A stretch of 64,000 nt of DNA, taken from NCBI RefSeq assembly GCF_025151385.1, contig NZ_CP102287.1:1116001-1180000 (forward strand), read 5' to 3'. The notes below the pieces were generated by a model. It saw only the letters and a list, made by a program, of their open reading frames with translations. It made no database searches and was not told the DNA's origin. Each line of letters begins with the position of its first letter. Position 1 is the first letter of the stretch. This document shows, in pieces, positions 46,557-54,142 of this stretch. Position numbers and translations under genes: made by a program. This stretch comes from Hoylesella buccalis ATCC 35310. GTDB lineage: Bacteria; Bacteroidota; Bacteroidia; Bacteroidales; Bacteroidaceae.

Positions 46557-47318
46557 TTACGCATCTATCTGCAACCCGTCATAAGCCAATTGCATGCCAG
46601 CGGGCAGCTGTTTGTTCACTTCTTCATGAAAACCCACGTCGTGATTCATGTGTACAAAATAGGTTCGGTGGGCTCCAATGCGCTTGGCAAACGCCACTGC
46701 TTCATCTACCGTCATGTGCGAATGGTGTTGCGGCTCATACCTCAGCGCATTCACAACGAGCGTGTCGATGCCTTCAAGATAGGCATATTCGGCATCATCG
46801 ATGGTCTTCATGTCCGTGATATAGGCAAGGCTACCAAACCGATAGCCGAAGATGGGCAGCTTGTCATGCATCACCTGGAAAGGCAACACCTCGACATCCC
46901 CCACGATTAGGGGTTGATGTGGGACCACAGGGGTTAAGTCGAGCCGTGGCACACCGGGATAAAGTTTCTCCGTAAAACAATAAGGCATGGTCTGATGCAG
47001 CTGATCTACCGTTTGTTGGTCAGCAAAAACATGTACGGAACCGAACACGCAGAAGGGTCGCAAATCGTCGATGCCGGCCACATGGTCATAATGAACATGC
47101 GTGAGCAACACACCATCCAACGGAGTAAAAGCGAAGGGCATGAGCTGCTGACGGATGTCGGGGCCACAGTCAATGAGAATCCTCGTTGTTTGCGTTTCCA
47201 GCAAAGCAGCCGTACGCAAACGCTTGTCATGTGGGTCAGTACTCTCACATACCGCACAATGACATCCCAAAGAAGGGACGCCACCCGACGTGCCGGTACC
47301 CAAGAATGTTAATCTCAT
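46557..47318 (-). CDS. MBL-fold metallo-hydrolase (PhnP-like)
   Basis: 253 residues. A metallo-beta-lactamase fold with the dinuclear metal motif LLTHVHYDHVAGIDD (HxHxDH at ~79-84), further His in VMHDKLPIFGYR and MNHDVG, and an N-terminal zinc-ribbon-like loop GCHCAVCES typical of PhnP-like phosphodiesterases. Likely a cyclic phosphodiesterase or related hydrolase; the substrate is unknown. Its ATG overlaps the murB stop (47315-47318), so it is translated with murB. Confidence 0.87.
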   Translation of the reverse strand: MRLTFLGTGTSGGVPSLGCHCAVCESTDPHDKRLRTAALLETQTTRILIDCGPDIRQQLMPFAFTPLDGVLLTHVHYDHVAGIDDLRPFCVFGSVHVFADQQTVDQLHQTMPYCFTEKLYPGVPRLDLTPVVPHQPLIVGDVEVLPFQVMHDKLPIFGYRFGSLAYITDMKTIDDAEYAYLEGIDTLVVNALRYEPQHHSHMTVDEAVAFAKRIGAHRTYFVHMNHDVGFHEEVNKQLPAGMQLAYDGLQIDA

Positions 47319-48328
47319 AAGATGTTTACCTCCGGTTTGATGATGATGCCGAAGCGTTGGAAGACATCATGCCGTATGGCCTCACACAACTTTACAATAT
47401 CGCTTCCGGTGGCTCCACCACGATTCACCAGCACAAGTGCCTGCTTGTCGTGCACGCCGGCGGCCCCCATGGAACGGCCTTTCCACCCGCATTGGTCAAT
47501 CAACCAGCCGGCTGGAATCTTCTCATGTTCATCATCTATGGTATAATGGGGCATCTGAGGATATTGCATGGCCAAGCGTTCATACTCCTTTCGGTCAACA
47601 ATGGGGTTCATAAAGAAGCTGCCTGCATTGCCTTGCACCTGTGGATCGGGCAGTTTGGCCTGACGAATGGCAATGATGGTTTGACGCAATTGCTGTGGCG
47701 TGGGGTGTTCTATTCCCTGTCGCTGCAATGCTGCTCGAATGTTACCATAATCTAAATGAGGACGATAGGTGCAGTCAAAACGGAACTCAACATGGGTGAT
47801 GACAAACCGATTTTTCCACTCATTCTTGAACTTGCTGTATCGGTAGGCGTACTCACAATCAGCGAGAGCGAACCTTACCTCATGCCCCGTGGCGATTTCT
47901 ACAGCCGTTACGGAGTGGATGAAGTGATTGACCTCGCTGCCGTAAGCGCCGATGTTCTGCACGGCCGCAGCGCCTACCGTGCCAGGAATTAAAGAGAGAT
48001 TTTCCAGACCGTAAGCTCCTTGCTCAACACAAGTGGCGACTAAATCGTCCCAAACCACGCCACTGCCACTCGTGATGACGGCCTCATGGTTGTTAATCGC
48101 GATGTCTACCGAACGGATGTTCGAACACAAAACGGTGCCATCAAAATCTTTTGTCAACAACAGGTTGCTGCCTTTTCCCAATGGCATGATGGGATAATCG
48201 GCCTCGGTGAGCCTCGAAAGAGCCTCGAGAAGTTCGGCTTTCGTATCAAACTCGATGAAACGACGGCACGAAACATCGATGCCGAACGTATTGTGATGCA
48301 GCAAACTATGGTTGTGTATATCTCTCAT
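47315..48328 (-). CDS. murB: UDP-N-acetylenolpyruvoylglucosamine reductase
   Basis: FAD enzyme that reduces UDP-GlcNAc-enolpyruvate to UDP-MurNAc in peptidoglycan synthesis. 337 residues: FAD-binding PLGKGSNLLL (~48-57), SLIPGTVGAAAVQNIGAYG (~112-130), the catalytic Ser in GNAGSFFMNP (~228-237), and the catalytic Glu in the C-terminal PEVNIL. It is a type I (E. coli-like) enzyme by length and the YRYSKFK segment. It overlaps the downstream metallo-hydrolase gene and lies 10 bp after the DUF4348 gene. Confidence 0.97.
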   Translation of the reverse strand: MRDIHNHSLLHHNTFGIDVSCRRFIEFDTKAELLEALSRLTEADYPIMPLGKGSNLLLTKDFDGTVLCSNIRSVDIAINNHEAVITSGSGVVWDDLVATCVEQGAYGLENLSLIPGTVGAAAVQNIGAYGSEVNHFIHSVTAVEIATGHEVRFALADCEYAYRYSKFKNEWKNRFVITHVEFRFDCTYRPHLDYGNIRAALQRQGIEHPTPQQLRQTIIAIRQAKLPDPQVQGNAGSFFMNPIVDRKEYERLAMQYPQMPHYTIDDEHEKIPAGWLIDQCGWKGRSMGAAGVHDKQALVLVNRGGATGSDIVKLCEAIRHDVFQRFGIIIKPEVNIL

Positions 48329-48338
48329 CCCTACTCTA

Positions 48339-49196
48339 TCAGCTATTAAATTTCATCAATTTCCATTCAGACTTCTGGCGACGGAACACCATGATATTCT
48401 CCAAATCGGTAGCGATGCCACGCACAACAAAGATTTTTTGATTCCCTCGCTTATGCTTCTGACCATAAACTATATTGTAGATAGTTCCTTTGGGGATGAT
48501 GGGTGGCTTGAACGCCGACCACTGTTCGGGAACAATAGAACCCGTGATGGTACCAAAATCGTCATCGGGGTCGGGAGCTGTGAACTCAACAGTTTCGTTC
48601 ATACTACGCACCTGAAAAGCACTGTCGACAGCAAATCGTTGGTAAAACTGCAAAAAAGAGCCGTTGACACTCTCGTGCATTGGCTGGTAAACAATTGAGG
48701 TTAGCATAAACTCACCATTGATTCGATTGAAGATATACTGCTTGACGGTTTTGCTTTTGAACAATATCTTTTCAACAGTCACCTGGTTCACCGATGTGTC
48801 TTTCATCACTTCCATCTGTTTGAGATTATCAAAAATAAGCGTAAAATAGCCTTGTTTCATGAAAAAGTAGTCCATTTTCCACTGCTCTTTCTTGATTTCG
48901 TCTGTCTGTTCTCCATGCTTCATCACAGGAAGTGGAAACTTCACACGCTTGAGCTGCAGCTTTCTGTTCGCGGCAAAATTAAAGATAAAGTCGTCAAACA
49001 GCTCGTCGGCTGACTTCGACATGGGCGATTCAGCAATCATGTTTGACAGCGTATCCTCGTCAACACTATCCTCTTCAATGGAATCAACCGCCAAGGTATC
49101 AACGGCTTGAGGCTTTTTATCCACACATCCCGTTGTGGAAAACAGGACCGATATCAACATCATCAATGCCAAAACGAAGAAAGTAAATTTTCTCAT
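48339..49196 (-). CDS. DUF4348-like lipoprotein
   Basis: 285 residues. Lipobox STTGCVD (Cys ~24), a strongly acidic spacer (DSIEEDSVDEDTLS), then a domain of ~210 residues starting SADELFDDFIFNFAANRKLQLKRVKFPLP. It contains WKMDYFFMKQGYFTLIFDN and YNIVYGQKHKRGNQKIFVVRG, which I match to DUF4348, a Bacteroidetes family of unknown function. It is the promoter-proximal gene of a three-gene transcript with murB and the metallo-hydrolase. Confidence 0.75.
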   Translation of the reverse strand: MRKFTFFVLALMMLISVLFSTTGCVDKKPQAVDTLAVDSIEEDSVDEDTLSNMIAESPMSKSADELFDDFIFNFAANRKLQLKRVKFPLPVMKHGEQTDEIKKEQWKMDYFFMKQGYFTLIFDNLKQMEVMKDTSVNQVTVEKILFKSKTVKQYIFNRINGEFMLTSIVYQPMHESVNGSFLQFYQRFAVDSAFQVRSMNETVEFTAPDPDDDFGTITGSIVPEQWSAFKPPIIPKGTIYNIVYGQKHKRGNQKIFVVRGIATDLENIMVFRRQKSEWKLMKFNS

Positions 49197-49280
49197 ACGA
49201 ACGCTTTTGCTTATAAAATCCTCTCATTTTTTTCTAACATACCCCTTCAAATTCCTATCTATACACGACATTTCTGGACG

Positions 49281-49437
49281 AAGGTGCAGTCTATTTTATG
49301 CAAAGATAGTGCAAGCCGAATCCAAAAGAAGTTTACTTATTTTGGTAAGGTGCAGCCTATTTTATGCAAAAATAGCGCAAACCGAATCCAAAAGAAGTTT
49401 ACTTATTTTGGTAAGGTGCAGCCTATTTTATGCAAAA
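49281..49437 (+). repeat. 66-bp tandem repeat, 2.4 copies, upstream of pheS
   Basis: AAGGTGCAG starts at 49281, 49347 and 49413, an exact 66-bp period. Copies 1 and 2 differ at only a few positions outside a short divergent start. Each contains CCGAATCCAAAAGAAG and TTACTTATTTTGG. The third copy stops after ~24 bp, about 50 bp before the pheS -7 box. The rest of the 49197-49514 gap has no gene. Confidence 0.9.
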
Positions 49438-49484
49438 TTACGACTTAATTTCGATATAAGTCTTCTTTTTAACTTAAAAAATAG

Positions 49485-49492
49485 TACCTTTG
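49485..49492 (+). promoter_or_regulatory. -7 box of pheS
   Basis: TACCTTTG, perfect TAnnTTTG; start near 49499, ~16-nt leader before the ATG at 49515. Confidence 0.6.
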
Positions 49493-49514
49493 CAGTAGGA
49501 AATTATAATAAAGT

Positions 49515-50552
49515 ATGATACTTGATAAAATAGATGAGCTTCTGCATGAAGTAAGCAACCTTTCAGCAAAAAACGCTGAAGAAGTTGAACGGTTGCGCCT
49601 GAAATACCTCAGTAAGAAAGGTGAAATCAATGCTTTGATGGCCGATTTCCGCAACGTGGCCGCTGATGAGAAGAAAACAGTAGGCATGAAAATCAATGAA
49701 TTGAAGCAGATGGCGTTGGACAAAATCAATGCCTTGAAAGAGCAAGTTGAGACTTCCGCCGATGCTTCTGATGACATTGACTTAACTCGTACGCCCTATC
49801 CTATCCGCTTGGGGACACGACATTCGCTGACCATCGTGAAGAATCAAATCTGCGATATCTTCCAACGAATGGGCTTTGTGTTGGCCGATGGCCCAGAGAT
49901 TGATGACGACTTGCACGTTTTTACCAAGCTCAATTTTGCGTCAGATCATCCTGCCCGCGACATGCAAGACACGTTCTTCGTGAGCAAACATCCCAATGAT
50001 GTGACCAAAAACATACTGCTACGCTCACATACATCAGGTGACCAGTCGCACTATATGGAGACCCATCAACCTCCTATCCGCATCATCTGCCCGGGAAGAG
50101 TGTACCGCAACGAGGCTATCTCGGCCCGCGCACACTGCTTCTTCCATCAGGTAGAGGGTCTATATATCGACAAGAACGTGTCGTTTACCGACCTCAAGCA
50201 GGTCTTGTTGACCTTTGCACGTGAGATGTTCGGCCCAGATACCGACATCAGACTGCGTCCCAGCTACTTCCCTTTCACTGAGCCAAGTGCCGAAATGGAT
50301 ATCTCTTGTTTCATCTGTGGTGGTGATGGTTGTGCCTTCTGCAAGCATACTGGTTGGGTAGAGATACTCGGTTGCGGCATGGTTGACCCCAACGTGCTGG
50401 AATCTTGCGGCATTGATAGTAAGGTATACAGTGGTTATGCCTTCGGAATGGGCGTGGAGCGCATCACCAATCTGAAGTATCGTGTGAGCGATTTGCGCAT
50501 GTTCTCAGAGAACGACCTGCGGTTCTTGAAAGAATTCGAGGCCGCCTATTAA
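49515..50552 (+). CDS. pheS: phenylalanine--tRNA ligase alpha subunit
   Basis: Catalytic subunit of the (alpha-beta)2 PheRS. 345 residues: an N-terminal coiled coil (~1-85), then a class II core with HPARDMQDTFFV, the motif 2 region RIICPGRVYRNEAISARAH, the Phe-binding FFHQVEGLYIDKNVSF, and DGCAFCKHTGWVEILGCGMV with motif 3 in GYAFGMGVERI. pheT is not adjacent, as is usual in Bacteroidetes. A strong terminator follows, so the gene is monocistronic. Confidence 0.98.
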   Translation: MILDKIDELLHEVSNLSAKNAEEVERLRLKYLSKKGEINALMADFRNVAADEKKTVGMKINELKQMALDKINALKEQVETSADASDDIDLTRTPYPIRLGTRHSLTIVKNQICDIFQRMGFVLADGPEIDDDLHVFTKLNFASDHPARDMQDTFFVSKHPNDVTKNILLRSHTSGDQSHYMETHQPPIRIICPGRVYRNEAISARAHCFFHQVEGLYIDKNVSFTDLKQVLLTFAREMFGPDTDIRLRPSYFPFTEPSAEMDISCFICGGDGCAFCKHTGWVEILGCGMVDPNVLESCGIDSKVYSGYAFGMGVERITNLKYRVSDLRMFSENDLRFLKEFEAAY

Positions 50553-50610
50553 TGACAGAAGACACAGACAGTAAGCTGATATCGCCTGCCTGTGCCATCA
50601 AATAACTACA

Positions 50611-50641
50611 AAAAGACAGTCCATACGGATTGTCTTTTTTG
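50611..50641 (+). terminator. terminator of pheS
   Basis: AAAAGACAGTCC (50611-50622), loop ATAC, GGATTGTCTTTT (50627-50638), one G-T type mismatch, followed by T. Confidence 0.85.
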
Positions 50642-50698
50642 TGTTTGTGCACGACACTTTACAGCCGAAAGCGTGATACCAAGCCGCCCAGTTCACAC

Positions 50699-51847
50699 CT
50701 ATTGTTCTATTTTCTCATAGTATCTCAACGAACCTAAGGCCGTTGCTTCGGGATGTAACATGATGATGAGATCCCTTAATAATAAGTCGGGACGGAAAGG
50801 AGTCTCCTCAAAATAAGGTTTAACACTGCCATTACACTGATAAATCTGGCCCGTCTTGAAAGCTTTCAATCCATCATATCCATGATATTCGGCCAACAAA
50901 TCCTTCTTCGTCATGAGCCTTTCGCCGTTAAATTTGAATGCCCAAACGTCACTATCTCCAGCCTTTTCCAACACTTCTTCAAACGACAAAGGCAGGCTAC
51001 CGCTATGCTTGTCGTCCGAAAAGGCATAGGTACCATTGGCATCGGCTATCATTTGTCCCATCGTACTCATCCCTCCGGGGCAGTACCACACGCTACCTGT
51101 CTTGCGTTCCGTTAAGATTGAACGCCCAGCGTGCCACGCTTGAGCCGTCGTCTTCAACCCTTGATAAAGACTGTCCACGACATTAAACAGCGAATCGGCA
51201 CGCTTTTCCTGACCGAACAACATGCCATAAAATTTCATCCACTCGGCTCTGCCCAATGGAGAAGTTTCCATATAATCGGCCATCTCTATGATGGGCGTTC
51301 CCAATTGCGCCAACTTTCCATAACCACCGCTGTTCTCAAAAGGTGACAAGAACAACGCCTGCGGCTTCAATTCGATGATTTTTTCTAACTGGGGTACCAT
51401 GCCTTCACCACAATCCACAATCTTTCCCAATCGTACTCGCTCATGAATAGAGGGTATCAGGATGTATTTCAAGTCGGCAACGCCAACAATTTGATCCAAA
51501 CAACCTAAATATTCCAGCAGTTTGCAGTGAGCTGTCGTGAAGACAACGCTGCGCATTAAAGGCGTATAAACCAACGTTCCTTCGGGCAAATGATCCACCC
51601 GAGCCGAATCTTTCCTATCCACCAGCACATAAGTATGCAACGTTTTCCCCTCACGCCACGGGTCAACGAGTGTGACAACCGTAAACAGTTGATGCTTCAC
51701 CACCTTAATATGTTGGGCATACTTGAATGCCAATGGCTCCCCATTGCTCGAACTTGTCGACCCTCTGCCATGCCGGCAACCCGCCAACGAGATGACCGTG
51801 AAGAGGGCAAAAGCTCCAAACCAACTCAAAAAAAACTTATTCTTCAT
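50699..51847 (-). CDS. ABC transporter substrate-binding lipoprotein (siderophore/B12 type)
   Basis: 382 residues from ATG 51847 (MKNKFFLSWFG, lipobox SLAGCRH, Cys ~24). The 52 upstream codons of the open frame are rejected because a -7 box lies at 51896-51903. The body has the periplasmic-binding-protein type III fold of BtuF/FepB: MRSVVFTTAHCKLLEYLGCLDQIVGV (lobe 1), PQLEKIIELKPQALFLSPF, TPIIEMADYMETSPLGRAEWMKFYG, and lobe 2 (SVWYCPGGMSTMGQMIADANG). Likely ligand: ferric siderophore, heme or cobalamin. No permease or ATPase genes adjoin it, so it must pair with components elsewhere. Confidence 0.85.
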   Translation of the reverse strand: MKNKFFLSWFGAFALFTVISLAGCRHGRGSTSSSNGEPLAFKYAQHIKVVKHQLFTVVTLVDPWREGKTLHTYVLVDRKDSARVDHLPEGTLVYTPLMRSVVFTTAHCKLLEYLGCLDQIVGVADLKYILIPSIHERVRLGKIVDCGEGMVPQLEKIIELKPQALFLSPFENSGGYGKLAQLGTPIIEMADYMETSPLGRAEWMKFYGMLFGQEKRADSLFNVVDSLYQGLKTTAQAWHAGRSILTERKTGSVWYCPGGMSTMGQMIADANGTYAFSDDKHSGSLPLSFEEVLEKAGDSDVWAFKFNGERLMTKKDLLAEYHGYDGLKAFKTGQIYQCNGSVKPYFEETPFRPDLLLRDLIIMLHPEATALGSLRYYEKIEQ

Positions 51848-51895
51848 GCCTTTCAGTTCTATACATGGTGCAACATGCCATGCCAAAACACGATA

Positions 51896-51903
51896 CAAAA
51901 ATA
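51896..51903 (-). promoter_or_regulatory. -7 box of the substrate-binding lipoprotein gene
   Basis: Minus strand TATTTTTG, perfect match; start near 51889, ~42-nt leader. Confidence 0.5.
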
Positions 51904-52022
51904 CAAAATTATTAAACAAAAGCAACATTGAAGTGCCACAATTTTGCATCTTCCTACCATTATGTTCGCCTGTCATACGAGAAGGGAAAAGGATGTTTTT
52001 CAACTATTATTATGTCATAATT

Positions 52023-52052
52023 TTTGTTTATTCCAAAAAAATCATAACTTTG
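52023..52052 (+). promoter_or_regulatory. promoter of the DASS symporter gene
   Basis: -33 TTTG (52023-52026), 18 bp, -7 TAACTTTG (52045-52052), a near-ideal Bacteroidetes promoter. Start near 52059, ~28-nt leader before ATG 52087. Confidence 0.65.
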
Positions 52053-52086
52053 CCCAATCTAATTATAACTAAACACTCAATTAACC

Positions 52087-53559
52087 ATGGAAGAAGAAAA
52101 AGAAAACGTCATGAGCGGTCAGCTGAATACCAAGAAGCTGTTTACCTTCTTAGGAATCATAGCCGTGACCGCTATCGTGTGGAACCTACCCATCGACACC
52201 TTTGGCATCGATGGATTGACCGTCATTCAACAGCGAATCATCGCCATTTTTGTGTTCGCCACCCTGTCGTGGATCACCGAAGCCGTGCCTTCGTGGGCCA
52301 CCTCATTAGCCATCATCACCGTGATGTGCTTAACTGTTTCTAACAACAGTCTATCAATGTTCAAGGGCGAAGAGAATGAAGTATTCGGCACCTTGCTCAA
52401 ATCAAAGGATATCATGGCGACCTTTGCCAACCCCGTTATCATCCTGTTCTTGGGCGGATTCATCCTTGCCATAGCAGCGACAAAATCGGGATTGGATGTC
52501 CTTTTGGCCCGTAACCTCATCAAACCGTTCGGACACAAGAGTGAGAATGTACTTTTAGGGTTCCTCCTCATCACCGGCATTTTCTCCATGTTTGTCAGCA
52601 ATACCGCCACGGCAGCCATGATGCTCACCTTCCTCACGCCTGTATTCGCAGCCCTTCCACCCAACGGTAAGGGGCGCATTGCACTGACTATGAGCATCCC
52701 TGTAGCCGCCAACCTTGGCGGTATGGCCACGCCTATCGGCACACCACCGAACGCAATTGCCCTCCAAGCCCTCAACGACCCTGAAGGATTGAACATGGGT
52801 ATCGGCTTTGGTAACTGGATGGCCTTCATGTTTCCATTAGTCATCGTCCTGCTGTTCATTTCGTGGCGCATCATCTTGAAATTCTTCCCCTTTACCCAGA
52901 AGACCATTGAGCTGGAAATCAAAGGGCGCATACATAAAGGATGGCGCATGTGGGTAGTAAGCGGAACCTTCATCCTCACCATTCTTCTCTGGCTCATTCC
53001 GGGCAAGATTACAGGCATGGACTCTAACACCGTGGCCATGGTACCTATGGGTATTTTCGCCATTACGGGCGTCATTACAGGCAAAGATCTGCAAGAAATC
53101 AACTGGAGTGTCATATGGATGGTGGCCGGCGGATTCGCCTTAGGCCTCGGCATGAACGGTTCTGGCTTGGCCGACCGTGCCATCGAGAGCATTCCTTTCA
53201 AGGAATTCAGTCCGGTAATCATACTGATTTTGTCGGGATTGATTTGCTATTTCTTGTCCAACTTCATCTCCAACACCGCAACAGCAGCCTTGTTGGTTCC
53301 AATTTTGAGCGTTGTCTGTGCAGGCATGGGCGACACCCTCAATTCCATTGGCGGCACATCTACGATACTCATCGGTATTGCCATCGCTGCTTCTTCAGCC
53401 ATGTGCTTGCCTATCTCAACGCCACCAAACGCCATCGCCTATTCAACAGGACTGGTCAAGCAGAACGACATGCTCAAGGTGGGCTTGACAGTGGGTATCA
53501 TCAGCATGATATTGGGTTACGCACTCCTGTTCTTTATTGGCGAAACCCATTTGCTGTAG
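52087..53559 (+). CDS. SLC13/DASS-family sodium:dicarboxylate (anion) symporter
   Basis: 490 residues, ~11-12 TM helices, without RCK domains. The two DASS signature repeats are intact: MFVSNTATAAMMLTFL with ATPIGTPPNAIALQAL, and FISNTATAALLVPIL with PISTPPNAIAYSTG. The SNT and P-P-N motifs bind Na+ and the carboxylate substrate in this family. The likely substrate is a C4-dicarboxylate such as succinate or fumarate, which cannot be decided from sequence. It is monocistronic, and a perfect 22-bp inverted repeat 80 bp downstream probably ends its transcript. Confidence 0.92.
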   Translation: MEEEKENVMSGQLNTKKLFTFLGIIAVTAIVWNLPIDTFGIDGLTVIQQRIIAIFVFATLSWITEAVPSWATSLAIITVMCLTVSNNSLSMFKGEENEVFGTLLKSKDIMATFANPVIILFLGGFILAIAATKSGLDVLLARNLIKPFGHKSENVLLGFLLITGIFSMFVSNTATAAMMLTFLTPVFAALPPNGKGRIALTMSIPVAANLGGMATPIGTPPNAIALQALNDPEGLNMGIGFGNWMAFMFPLVIVLLFISWRIILKFFPFTQKTIELEIKGRIHKGWRMWVVSGTFILTILLWLIPGKITGMDSNTVAMVPMGIFAITGVITGKDLQEINWSVIWMVAGGFALGLGMNGSGLADRAIESIPFKEFSPVIILILSGLICYFLSNFISNTATAALLVPILSVVCAGMGDTLNSIGGTSTILIGIAIAASSAMCLPISTPPNAIAYSTGLVKQNDMLKVGLTVGIISMILGYALLFFIGETHLL

Positions 53560-53619
53560 CATAGCGAATGAATCACCATGACCCGTTGTGAGCACCCTAC
53601 TCCAGCGGGATTATGGGTG

Positions 53620-53850
53620 TGAATATTCTTGACAAGCAGCCGCTTCATATTTGGCTTATTTACAAACGACAATCGTTTCGTTGCAAATAAGCCAAATATG
53701 AAGCGGTTTTCAGATGTACATGTGGGTCAATACGTTACGGCTGATTGTCACCACTAAAAAGTTGATTAGCAAATTATTTTGAGCTAAAAGCATTGCTTTA
53801 AGACTGCAATCTACATGCTTTTGCAGGCCAAAGTCCTGTAAATTGACCAT
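53620..53850 (-). repeat. intergenic phased array and long hairpin, family copy F (inverted)
   Basis: Perfect 22-bp arms at 53640-53661 and 53685-53706 (CCGCTTCATATTTGGC... / ...GCCAAATATGAAGCGG) with a 23-bp loop. Read on the minus strand they are followed by TTGTCAAGAATATTCA (53620-53635), the family tail. On the other side two array cores, AAAAGCAT (GCAT at 53790) and ACAT (53813), lie 23 bp apart. The hairpin probably doubles as the DASS gene terminator. This is the last chromosomal landmark before the mobile element. Confidence 0.75.
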
Positions 53851-53979
53851 CAACTAATCAACGAAAATGAAGAAATATCCAAATTGGTGTAAAATGACTG
53901 ATAATGAGCAGGAAACGGAATAATTTGCATAGAAGTGCTCTTTTCAAAAAGGGTCATAATGTGCAGATTTAGGCAGAAG

Positions 53980-54044
53980 TTCAGTTACCAAACCGTTACC
54001 CGATTTTGCCATAGGTAACGATAGAGTAATGTTCGGTAACTGAA
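53980..54044. promoter_or_regulatory. cluster of four GTTACC/GGTAAC sites at the element's left end
   Basis: TTCAGTTACC (53980-53989) and GGTAACTGAA (54035-54044) form perfect 10-bp inverted arms. GTTACC (53995-54000) and GGTAAC (54014-54019) lie inside. The arrangement resembles integrase or excisionase arm-type binding sites. The attachment core itself could not be identified because the right end of the element is outside the window. Confidence 0.5.
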
Positions 54045-54100
54045 TTATTTTCGCTCGTGTGGCTGTTGCTACGGTCGGCAGTTTTCTGCATAAGTGATGA

Positions 54101-54142
54101 ACGCTTTGAAATTGGTATTTTTGCCACAAAACATCAAAGCGT
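54101..54142 (+). promoter_or_regulatory. integrase promoter enclosed by an inverted repeat
   Basis: -7 box TATTTTTG at 54116-54123 lies between ACGCTTTG (54101-54108) and CAAAGCGT (54135-54142). The right arm touches the ATG at 54143. The dyad could be an operator for autoregulation or a leader hairpin. Confidence 0.5.

Noticed and set aside
49281..49437. CRISPR or gene remnant considered for the 66-bp repeats
   Set aside because: The whole 66-bp unit is repeated, leaving no variable spacer, and there is no conserved open frame across copies.
52227..53222. 331-codon open frame antisense to the DASS symporter gene
   Set aside because: It mirrors the codon periodicity of a strongly recognisable transporter on the other strand and its translation (Met/Pro/Arg-rich) shows no domain.
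53560..54142. tRNA gene as integration target of the mobile element
   Set aside because: No tRNA-like cloverleaf or 3' tRNA fragment was found here; the target seems to be intergenic DNA next to repeat copy F.
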